From Haloferula helveola (GTDB lineage Bacteria > Verrucomicrobiota > Verrucomicrobiia > Verrucomicrobiales > Akkermansiaceae): a DNA stretch of 64,000 bases. The notes below the pieces were generated by a model. That model did not search any database, was not told the DNA's origin, and was given only the letters and a program-made list of their open reading frames with translations. Positions 37,401-44,862 of the stretch are shown here, piece after piece. The position numbers and the translations under genes are program-made. The number at the start of each line of letters is the position of its first letter. Position 1 is the stretch's first letter. Location: NCBI RefSeq assembly GCF_037076345.1, contig NZ_AP024702.1, forward strand, positions 1,116,001-1,180,000, read 5' to 3'.

Positions 37401-40400
37401 GTCGGGGACATACCAAACCGTGCCATTGATCGACGCCACCAGCAGCGCGTTGTCATTGCCCGGCACGGAGGACATCGCCACCGCGCTGGCAAAGGTCAGC
37501 CCGGGCAGTCCGTCCTCGACCACCAACTCGCCCACTCCTGCGGCCGGCGGATCGAGCGGGATATCCACCGTCACGTTTGCGAGCCGGAGCTCGCCACTGA
37601 TCGTGATGAGCACGTCGGCCTCCGAGCTCAGCGTGGCGCCGGGGTTCTCGATTCGATAACGCAACACGTCGGCACCGGCGCCCGATCCGGTATGCTTGTA
37701 TACGATCTCGCCGGTGGACGCGTCGACGCTGGCAGTGCCGGAGGTCGGAGCCGTCACCACCGTGACGGAGCCCGCGTCAATGCTGCCGGTGTCGTTGGCG
37801 AGGGGATCGAAGCGAATCGATCCGGTCACTCCAACTTCCACCGCGTCCTCGACCGCGACCGGCTCGAAACCGGCGATGGGCGGGACGTCGAGGTTCTGTC
37901 CGCCCGGATCGACGAAAATGTTGTCGATGTAGAAGTCCTTGTCGGGTGCGTGGATCAGGAGCAGCTGCTCGAGCGGGCTGGCCGTGCCGTTTCGGAACGC
38001 GAAGTCGTCTGCGACAAGGACAGGTCCGGACGATCCGACCGGGGAATCGATGTAGAGATCCATCGTGTCCGTCGCGTTGTCGGCCACCAGCCAGACCTGC
38101 ATCCACTCGCCTTGCCGGAACGTGTAGGGCGTGTCGGTAAAGCCCGATCCGTTTCTCGGCGACAGGATCGTCTGATAGAAGCGCGACTGTGCCTCGAAAT
38201 CCGAGAAGGTCGTCGGCGCCGACACGTCGGAAAGCCCGAGACTGAGGTTCGCCAGGCCGGCATCACTCGGGAAAAACAGCTCGAAGAAAAGAGTTCCGGT
38301 GGTCCCGTCACCGATGCGTGCGCCGCCGAGCGCCCGATCGATCACGCTGGTGCCGCCATGAATGAGATGCCCCACCTGCGAACGAAGTCCGGAGTCGGGA
38401 TCGCTCGCCACCAAAGCCTGTGAGGGAGCAGAGGCACTCCAACCATTCACTCCGTCAATGCTGAGGCCAACGGCGTGCCCGACTTCGAAGTCCTCCACCA
38501 GAAAGAACCCGACCGCCCCGGCCGGCACCGAGCCGGCATTGCGCGGATCGGACCCGCCGGTCATCTCCGCGAGGTCGGAATACCCGTCCAGATCGCTGTC
38601 GATCTCGTTCGGATTGGAATTCGTCGGCACCACCCCCTGCCCCGGAAAACCGACGAGGCTGAAGTCCTCCTGCCCGTCGAGCAGGCCGTCGCCGTCGCTA
38701 TCCGGCAACACCGGATTCGTTCCGGTCTGCGCGGCGGATACCCACGTCCCCGTGTTGTCCTCGACTCCGTCCGGCAATCCGTCAGCGTCGGTATCCGGGA
38801 GATCGGCGCGGGTCTGCACGCCGGAGAAACTTCCCGAGAACTCATCGAGATTGGAGAGGCTGTCGCCGTCCCGATCGCTGCCGGGTGCCTGGTCGCCGGA
38901 CGCGTCATTCGGGTCGAGTGCGGTGCCCGGCGTGTTGTTGGCCAACTCGTATCCGTCATCCATGCCGTCGCCATCCGTATCGGCGTCGTTCGGGTCGGTG
39001 GCGGCATTGGCGAACTCGGTGTTGAGCGAACCGTTCTCCTCGGAGTCATTCACCCCGTCGCCATCACTGTCCGACGCGAGAGGGTCGGTGGGAGCACCGT
39101 CGTACGAGTTGCTCGTCCCCGCCACCTCGTCGCCGTCGAGGAGCGTGTCACCGTCCGTGTCCGTATCCAGCGGATCGGTCCCGGCAACGAACTCCCCGAG
39201 GTCGTTTAGGTTATCGGAGTCAAAGTCGGCGGTTCCGTCCCGTGTGGTATCACCGAAATTCGCCACCTCCCACGAGTCATCCATCCCGTCTCCATCGGCA
39301 TCGGTCGGTGAGGTCAGGTTCACGCCGCCCGGGTCGATCGCGAGATTGTCGATGTACACATCCCCGCTGGTGCCCTGGATCGCGAGGAAATTGACGAGGT
39401 CCAGCGCGTCGCTGACCCGGAAAGCGAAGTCGTCCGCCACAAGGACCTGGCCGCTCAATCCGTCCGGCTCCTGCAGGTAGGCGTCGATGGTGTCGTTGGC
39501 GTTGTCCACCACCAGCCACACCTTCATCCACGTCCCGGTCCGCACGTCGAAGCCGGTGTCGGTGAAGACGCCGCCATCACGAGGCGAGACATCCACGTCG
39601 AAGATGCGGAACTGCGGACCGAAGGCCCCGTAGTTGTCCGGGGCCGGCTGGGTCGAAGCACCGAAGTTCACATTGGAGGTCCCGCTGCAATAGACCTCGA
39701 AGAAGACGGTTCCTACCGCCCCGTGGGGAATGCGGAAGACTCCAAGGTCCTTGAAGACGTCATTTCGGGTTCCCCCGATCAGCCTCCCCACCTTGCCGCG
39801 GCCGGCCGCCCCCGGGTCGTCCGCCACGAGGGCGCGGGTGCCGTCGTCCACCACCCACCCGTTCACTCCGTCCAGAGTCGATCCGGTCACGAAGCCGGGG
39901 TCCTCGAAGTCTTCGAGGGTCTGAAATCCGATCGCTCCTCCGGGCACGCTGCCGGCATCGTTCGGATCGGTCCCGGCGACGACCTCGACGCCGTCGAGGT
40001 AGCCGTCGGCGTCGGTGTCGGGATTGCCCGGATCCGACCAAGCCGGAGTCACGCCGGGGCCTTGGAAACTTCCGAGTCCGAAGTCCTCCTCACTGTCGAG
40101 AAGCCCGTCGTTGTCGCTGTCCCGCGGGACCGGGTCGGTCAGGTTCTGCGCGGCCGGATCCACGTAGATGTTGTCGAAGTAGGCATCCTGACCGTTGTTC
40201 TGAACCAAGAGGAAGGTGGACAGCGGATCAGAGGTGCCATTACGGAAGGCATAGTCGTCCGCCACGAGGACTTGCCCGCCACTCCCGCTCGGGCTCTCGA
40301 CATACATGTCGACCTCGTCGCTGCCGTTGTTGGCGACCAGCCAAACCTTGAGCCAGGTGCCCGTGTCGAAATCGAAACCGGTATCGGTGAAGCCGCCTCC

Positions 40401-40829
40401 GCTGCGGGGAAAGATATCCGATCCGGAAAAACGGAACTGGGCCTCGAAGCTTCCGTATCCGCTCGGGGTTCCGACGTCCGAGAGTCCCATGCTCACGTTG
40501 GCGGTTCCCGCTCCGGCAGCCGGGAAATAGATCTCGAAAAACAGCGTTCCCGTCGCCCCGTCGCCGATCTCCGACGATCCGCCCAGAGCGCGAAACACCT
40601 GATCCTGCACTCCTTGCACGGAGTGCCCGACCATGCCGCGACCCGACGAACCGGGATCATTGGCGGCAAGGGCTCGGGAGGGATCTCCCGCACTCCAACC
40701 ATTCACCCCATCGAGGGTGGAGCCCGACGCGAACCCGCTCTCGAAATCCTCGAGAAGCACGAACTGGGCGGACAGGGGATGCAGGCAGGCAACGAACGCG
40801 GCAAGGCCGGAGATCAGGCGCTTTGACAT
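34419..40829 (-). CDS. giant secreted multidomain protein: three jelly-roll/TSP3 modules, sugar-dehydrogenase propeller, CxxCH motifs, cadherin-like domain
   Basis: ATG 40829 gives a signal peptide (MSKRLISGLAAFVACLHPLSA). The 2136 residues contain three LamG/jelly-roll-like modules (about 22-240, 300-520 and 770-985; cores EDFESGF, DGVNGW, GTLFFEIYF, YFDNIYVDP), blocks of TSP3 calcium repeats (DSDGDG types) after each, and an Ig/cadherin-like domain with VTAPTSGTASVDASTGEI (about 990-1090). A glucose/sorbosone dehydrogenase-type propeller follows (about 1100-1555; GLRNPFKFHLD, WIGDVGKSD). CSTCH (1714-1718) and CAYCH (1791-1795) are candidate heme sites. A cadherin-like domain (about 1890-1997) and a C-terminal beta domain end RYFLRLSSP. 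It is the last gene of the sigma/FecR operon. An extracellular sugar oxidase is inferred. Confidence 0.85.
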   Translation of the reverse strand: MSKRLISGLAAFVACLHPLSAQFVLLEDFESGFASGSTLDGVNGWSAGDPSRALAANDPGSSGRGMVGHSVQGVQDQVFRALGGSSEIGDGATGTLFFEIYFPAAGAGTANVSMGLSDVGTPSGYGSFEAQFRFSGSDIFPRSGGGFTDTGFDFDTGTWLKVWLVANNGSDEVDMYVESPSGSGGQVLVADDYAFRNGTSDPLSTFLLVQNNGQDAYFDNIYVDPAAQNLTDPVPRDSDNDGLLDSEEDFGLGSFQGPGVTPAWSDPGNPDTDADGYLDGVEVVAGTDPNDAGSVPGGAIGFQTLEDFEDPGFVTGSTLDGVNGWVVDDGTRALVADDPGAAGRGKVGRLIGGTRNDVFKDLGVFRIPHGAVGTVFFEVYCSGTSNVNFGASTQPAPDNYGAFGPQFRIFDVDVSPRDGGVFTDTGFDVRTGTWMKVWLVVDNANDTIDAYLQEPDGLSGQVLVADDFAFRVSDALDLVNFLAIQGTSGDVYIDNLAIDPGGVNLTSPTDADGDGMDDSWEVANFGDTTRDGTADFDSDNLNDLGEFVAGTDPLDTDTDGDTLLDGDEVAGTSNSYDGAPTDPLASDSDGDGVNDSEENGSLNTEFANAATDPNDADTDGDGMDDGYELANNTPGTALDPNDASGDQAPGSDRDGDSLSNLDEFSGSFSGVQTRADLPDTDADGLPDGVEDNTGTWVSAAQTGTNPVLPDSDGDGLLDGQEDFSLVGFPGQGVVPTNSNPNEIDSDLDGYSDLAEMTGGSDPRNAGSVPAGAVGFFLVEDFEVGHAVGLSIDGVNGWSASAPSQALVASDPDSGLRSQVGHLIHGGTSVIDRALGGARIGDGTTGTLFFELFFPSDAGLANLSLGLSDVSAPTTFSDFEAQSRFYQTILSPRNGSGFTDTPYTFRQGEWMQVWLVADNATDTMDLYIDSPVGSSGPVLVADDFAFRNGTASPLEQLLLIHAPDKDFYIDNIFVDPGGQNLDVPPIAGFEPVAVEDAVEVGVTGSIRFDPLANDTGSIDAGSVTVVTAPTSGTASVDASTGEIVYKHTGSGAGADVLRYRIENPGATLSSEADVLITISGELRLANVTVDIPLDPPAAGVGELVVEDGLPGLTFASAVAMSSVPGNDNALLVASINGTVWYVPDTTAASPTKHAILDVSSLSNYTRGRSIYSIEPYPDFMTSGNLIVNYQGDGSRLPMNGGTFDTSVITGLDKNGVSNTEITCDLRVSRFTLSPAHIADAVANGMSAGENAAALATEHPFINMAEQHLYHSINDAKFGPDGYLYISFGDEGDQGDPHRNGQLITKDFYSSMLRIDVDPASTHPKPNPYYAIAVGPLNGANSPNTPFTDAVSQDPNFRVPPDNPFIHTSFGGGWSGDFNGQDLTGQLLSVRTEIWALGLRNPFKFHLDQEDGTGETEAWIGDVGKSDREEFTILKKGENAGWSYYEGDIVTPGVSHASMPAGATPHKAPLFAYPHLNGNNSATGGIYYRDSELGQLTDSYVCGDYGSGRIWSVLRDGTVTELTNLRLGGGDIVDFNLDPVTKDIFVLEHSPSGRVMRITEQGGTDDEGYPATLSETGVFADLADLSPNPGVVAYTPNLTFWSDGAEKRRWFVMKDLADTMGYSQDDPWSFPEGMVWIKHFEFDLDQQNPGTNVKRLETRILVRNAAGSYGVSYRWNEAGTEANLSPTEGEGFTINFTDDGGGAQSFEWKIPSRAECSTCHTATAGHALSSNTRQFNLDDIINGQSGNLLTLLSDGGYLSGFPGNPESLPRHYRPDESGVNLEERVRSYLAVNCAYCHQPGGGAPDSWDGRPELSLDLTHMLYGQPVSEGTPDLTDHIVRPGDKANSSIWNKINARTAINGTFNGYSQMPPLASNRFDEEGIALLEEWIDNYANVPPSHSGITNVPVTEGSVIGTFAGTADATDPDVRSGGSDQANLTYAITGGNPDEFFTIDSLTGEIAVTGWLDHEELASYILQVTASDNFAPNPMSVTTDVTVNVTDVANEDANANGLPDTWEDFFNLSGATAGGDGDKDGVSEFFELLTGGDPLDPVTPNQPIFAMLPAQPVGDSLYTWRYMNGFELGTDYLLQGSGGLTGWGSLVSGVDYEVVTDVAEEPGYRRMTVRLLIPPAGRYFLRLSSP

Positions 40830-40880
40830 GGTGGGAACGAAGCTAGGGTTTGGAAGGTGGCAGGTGGGTCGACCGGAGAA

Positions 40881-40907
40881 CCCTCCCCCTTCGCAAGAGG
40901 GGGAGGG
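40881..40907. repeat. 10-bp G/C-rich hairpin between the two giant-protein genes
   Basis: CCCTCCCCCT (40881-40890) pairs with AGGGGGAGGG (40898-40907) over a 7-base loop. It sits 51 bp before the start of the 2136-residue protein gene and 37 bp after the stop of the 1287-residue protein gene. No T-tract follows on the minus strand. It may be a small dispersed palindrome or a processing or attenuation site that separates expression of the two genes. Confidence 0.6.
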
Positions 40908-40943
40908 AATCACAAGGGGGCGAATCGACTTCGCTCAGCGGGG

Positions 40944-43900
40944 TTAGGGCGTGTCCTCGACCCGGAAGAAATACTTGTCCGGGTTGGCATCGAGGAACGC
41001 CTTCGGCACCGTGAAGGTGTCGATGTTGTCGTAAGTCGCGGCAGCCTCTTCCGTGAACGCTGCCTGCAAGTCGGGAGAAGAGGTGAGGATGTAACCCGCA
41101 CCACCCGGGCTGAAAGTGATCTCGAGATCCCCCAGTCCATTTCGAATCACCGAGGTGACCTTGAACTCGCCGAGCGCCGGCTTGGCGGCGGCCGGGGTCG
41201 TCAGGTTCTCCGCGGTCGGGTCGATGTAGATGTTGTCGATGTAGATCGGCTGGTTGTTGCCGGCCCCGTCAGCGGAAACGATCAGCAGCGTCCGGAGTGC
41301 TTCGGTGGTCCCGTTCCGGAACGAGAACACCCCATCCAGCGTCCCATCCTGCAGTTGGACCTGACCTGTCTCCCCAACTGGAGTCTCCCAGTAGAGGGTC
41401 ATCTCGTCGGTGGCGTTGTTTGCCACGATCCAGACGTTGTACCACTCGCCAGCCGCATACGCACCGACATCGTCGAATGCCGCCGCGTCCCGGGCCCGGA
41501 TGATCTCGCCGTTGAAAACCACGGCTTGCGTCTCGAAGTCGCTGAATGTCGTGGGCGAGTCCACATCACTCAGACCGACACTGTGGTTCACCTGATCGGT
41601 CGTGCAGTAGAGCTGGAAGAAGAGCGTCCCGGTGCTGTTCACACCATCTCCGAGGACCTGCAGGTCGAGGTCGCTGAGCGACTTGAAGACCGCATAACTT
41701 CCCGAGCCGTCGAACGACTCGATCGAACCGATCTGGTCCCCTCCGGCAATCGGCTCGTCCGCAACCAGAACACCCGGTTGATTGGCGGTCCAACCGTTCA
41801 CTCCGTCGAAGGTGTTTCCGATCACCATGCCCGGACCCTCGAAGTTCTCGACGAGCTGGAAGCCGCTCGGCTGGGCCGGGGTGTCGGAATTGTCGTTCGG
41901 ATCGCTGCCGTCCGCCACTTCGCGGTCATCGGGGAAGCTGTCACCGTCGGTGTCGGCAAGGTTCGGATCCGAGTTGGTCGGAAAGACACCCTGTCCCGGG
42001 AAGGAGGCCAGGTCGAAGTTCTCGTCGCCGTCGAGGATCCCGTCGCCGTCGGTGTCCGGGTTGGTCGGATCGGTGCCGGTCGCGTCGATGCTGAACCAGC
42101 TTCCGAAATTGTCCTCCTGTCCATCGTTCAGGCCGTCCGCGTCGGTATCGGCCAGATCGGCACGCGTTTGCGGGTTGGCGAGGAACTCGTCGAGGTTGCT
42201 CGTCGGGTTGGCGGGAATCGTGTTGTCGCCGTCCCGGTCGGCCGACGCCGCTTGGGTCGGATCGGTGCTGCCGTCATCGTTGGGGTCGAGCGCCGTGCCG
42301 GGTGTGTTGTTGGCCAACTCGTAGTCATCAGGGATGGCGTCACCATCCGTATCAGCGGCGTTCGGATCGGTGGGAGCGTTCGCGAAAGCGGTGTTCAGCG
42401 ACCCGTTCTCCTCGAAGTCGTCCACCCCGTCGCCATCGCTGTCGGCCGCGAGAGGATCGGTCGGAGCTCCGTCGAAGCTGTTGGAGGTGCCGGCCACTTC
42501 GTCACCGTCCAAGAGCGTATCGAGGTCGCTGTCCGGGTCGTTCGGATCGGTCTCGTTCTGGTACTCGCCGAGGTCGGTGAGGTTGTCGCTGTCGAGATCG
42601 AGCGTGCCGTCACGGCTCAGATCCCCGAAGTTCACCATCTCCCACGCATCATCCATACCGTCGAGGTCGGTGTCGTTGGGATCAACGAGGTTTTGACCAT
42701 TCGGGTCGATGTGGACGTTGTCGAAGTAGAAGGTCTGTCCGCCGGCTTGGACCGCGAAGAAGGTGAGCAGTGCCGTGGGAGACGCCACACGGAATCCGTA
42801 GTCGTCCGCGATCTGGACCTGGCCCAATTCACCTTCCGGACTCAGCACGTACATATCACTCGTATCGGTGGCATTGTCGACCACCAGCCAGACCTTCATC
42901 CACTGACCGACGCGTGCGTCGAAACCGGTATCGGTGAAGCCGCCGCCGTTGCGCGGAAAGAGGTCCGCCGCCGTGATTCGGAACTGCGGCGAGTAGGAGC
43001 CGTAGCTGCTGGGCGTCGACTCACTCGATGCCCCGAGGTTGATGTTGGCACTGCCTCCCGGGATGTAGGCCTCGAAGTAGATCGTGCCCACCTGGCCTTC
43101 CGGAATCTGGTAGCCACGCAGGGCGTTCTCGATGTCGTACTCGCCGTCGGGCGACGCGACTCCAACCAGACCCCGACCGCTCGCGGCGGGATCATTATCG
43201 ACGGTTACGGAAGCAGGCTTTTCAATGCTCCAGCCGTTCAGTCCATCGAGCGTCTGCCCGGCGATGTATCCCGACTCGAAGCTCTCGATGAGTCGGAAGC
43301 CGACCGCGCCGACGGGGGTGTCGGTGTTGAGGGAGGGATCGTTGCCCTCCTCGATCTCGACGAGGTCGGTGACCGAATCGAGGTCCGAGTCGACCAGGTT
43401 CGGGTCGCTGTTGTTGGGAAACACTCCCGCGCCTTGGAAAGTGAGGTCCGGATTCTCGTTACCATCCGGGATGCTGTCCGCATCGCTGTCCACCAGAACC
43501 GGGTTGGTTCCCGTCGCGGTCACCGAGGTCCACGAGCCGGTGTTGTTCTCAACATTGTCGTCGTAGCCGTCGCCATCCGTGTCGCTGAGGTCGGCACGTG
43601 TCTGGACTCCGGAAAGGACACCATTCAATTCGTCGATATTGCTCAGGGTGTCACCATCCCGGTCTCCACCCGGGGCTTGGGTCGGGTCGCCCGAACCATC
43701 GTCATTCGGATCAAGGGCGGTGCCGCTGTTGTTGTTGGCCAGCTCGAAACTGTCCGAAAGGCCGTCCCCGTCGGTGTCAGGATCGTTGGGGTCGGTCGCG
43801 GCGTTCGCGAACTCTCCGTTCAGCGAACCGTTCTCCTCAAAGTCATCCACGCCGTCGCCATCACTGTCGGGGTCGCGCGGATCCGTGGGAGTGCCGTCGA

Positions 43901-44807
43901 AGGAGTTCGAGGTTCCAGCGAGTTCGTCGCCGTCGAGCAGCGTGTCACCGTCCGTGTCGTCGTTGTCGGGTTCGGTCTTGTTCTGATACTCCTCAAGGTC
44001 GGTGAGGTTGTCGCTGTCGAAGTCCAGCGTGCCGTCACGTGAGAGGTCGCCGAAATAGGTCACCTCGAAGAAGTCATCCATCCCGTCAGAATCGCTGTCC
44101 GTCGGGTCGCTCAGGTTCTCCCCGCTGTTGTCGATGTAAACGTTGTCGAGGTAGTAGGTCTGGTTGGCCGAACTCTGGAGGAACAGGGCGTTCTGGATGG
44201 CCGTACCGGCCGCTTTGCGAAAGCCGAAGTCGTTCGCCACTTGCTGCTGTCCGAAGCCGCCGGAAACACACTCGACGTAGGCGTCCATCTGGTCGGTCGT
44301 GCTGTTGGCCACGATCCAAACCTTGAACCATGCCCCTTGATCAACGAAGAGGCCGGTATCGACAAAGCCACCTCCGTCGCGCGGAGAGATCTCCTGGCCG
44401 TTCAGCCGGAACTGCGGACTGAAGTTTCCGAAGGTGGTCGGAGCGGCATCAATCGTCATCCCTCCGTTCATGTTCGAGCCCCCGCCGTTCGCGAGATAGA
44501 CCTCGAAGAAGAGAGTGCCGGTCGTGCCGTCAGGGATGGTGTTGGTGACGCCGAGACTCTTGTAGAGGGCCGCGGTCGCTCCGGTCGCGAAGCGCACCAC
44601 CGTACCACGGCCGGAGCTTGCCGGGTCGCTGTCGGCGAACGCCCGGCCTGCGGTCGGCGTGGTCCAGCCACTGGTTCCGTTGACGTCGTTGCCCGGCGTG
44701 AAGCCAATTTCGAAGTTGTCCACCAAGGCCCACTGGGCGCTGGCGGAGAGAGTGACCGCCATGGCAAGCGGCACGAGGAGGATGGGGTTGTTAGGTCTGG
44801 GTTTCAT
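40944..44807 (-). CDS. large secreted protein with three jelly-roll modules and TSP3 calcium repeats
   Basis: ATG 44807 gives a signal peptide (MKPRPNNPILLVPLAMAVTL, cleavage after SASA); the frame runs open to 45167 without similarity. The 1287 residues contain three modules like those of the downstream giant protein (about 25-240, 505-715 and 980-1200; DNFEIGF, GTSGW, GTLFFEVYL, YYLDNVYID) separated by TSP3 calcium-binding blocks (DTDGDTLLDGDE, DSDGDGVDDFEENGS). It ends in a beta-rich domain finishing KYFFRVEDTP. No catalytic domain is seen. It lies 55 bp after the FecR-LamG gene, so it is probably under the same sigma factor. A calcium-stabilised surface or matrix protein is likely. Confidence 0.85.
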   Translation of the reverse strand: MKPRPNNPILLVPLAMAVTLSASAQWALVDNFEIGFTPGNDVNGTSGWTTPTAGRAFADSDPASSGRGTVVRFATGATAALYKSLGVTNTIPDGTTGTLFFEVYLANGGGSNMNGGMTIDAAPTTFGNFSPQFRLNGQEISPRDGGGFVDTGLFVDQGAWFKVWIVANSTTDQMDAYVECVSGGFGQQQVANDFGFRKAAGTAIQNALFLQSSANQTYYLDNVYIDNSGENLSDPTDSDSDGMDDFFEVTYFGDLSRDGTLDFDSDNLTDLEEYQNKTEPDNDDTDGDTLLDGDELAGTSNSFDGTPTDPRDPDSDGDGVDDFEENGSLNGEFANAATDPNDPDTDGDGLSDSFELANNNSGTALDPNDDGSGDPTQAPGGDRDGDTLSNIDELNGVLSGVQTRADLSDTDGDGYDDNVENNTGSWTSVTATGTNPVLVDSDADSIPDGNENPDLTFQGAGVFPNNSDPNLVDSDLDSVTDLVEIEEGNDPSLNTDTPVGAVGFRLIESFESGYIAGQTLDGLNGWSIEKPASVTVDNDPAASGRGLVGVASPDGEYDIENALRGYQIPEGQVGTIYFEAYIPGGSANINLGASSESTPSSYGSYSPQFRITAADLFPRNGGGFTDTGFDARVGQWMKVWLVVDNATDTSDMYVLSPEGELGQVQIADDYGFRVASPTALLTFFAVQAGGQTFYFDNVHIDPNGQNLVDPNDTDLDGMDDAWEMVNFGDLSRDGTLDLDSDNLTDLGEYQNETDPNDPDSDLDTLLDGDEVAGTSNSFDGAPTDPLAADSDGDGVDDFEENGSLNTAFANAPTDPNAADTDGDAIPDDYELANNTPGTALDPNDDGSTDPTQAASADRDGDNTIPANPTSNLDEFLANPQTRADLADTDADGLNDGQEDNFGSWFSIDATGTDPTNPDTDGDGILDGDENFDLASFPGQGVFPTNSDPNLADTDGDSFPDDREVADGSDPNDNSDTPAQPSGFQLVENFEGPGMVIGNTFDGVNGWTANQPGVLVADEPIAGGDQIGSIESFDGSGSYAVFKSLSDLDLQVLGDGVNSTGTLFFQLYCTTDQVNHSVGLSDVDSPTTFSDFETQAVVFNGEIIRARDAAAFDDVGAYAAGEWYNVWIVANNATDEMTLYWETPVGETGQVQLQDGTLDGVFSFRNGTTEALRTLLIVSADGAGNNQPIYIDNIYIDPTAENLTTPAAAKPALGEFKVTSVIRNGLGDLEITFSPGGAGYILTSSPDLQAAFTEEAAATYDNIDTFTVPKAFLDANPDKYFFRVEDTP

Positions 44808-44862
44808 GGGTTTGGGGTTCGTTTGGAGTGATACGGGTTGGGAAAGACTCCGGCGGTGCCGG

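Noticed and set aside
36153-38423. 756-codon + strand frame inside the giant protein gene
   Set aside because: Antisense shadow of the GC-rich propeller and module region; no family resemblance and no ribosome site.
40857-44042. 1061-codon open frame on the + strand opposite the TSP3 gene
   Set aside because: It is a shadow. The DSDGDG-type codons read in reverse have no stops; the protein is Val/Arg-rich with no recognisable domain, and the minus strand has the signal peptide and known modules.
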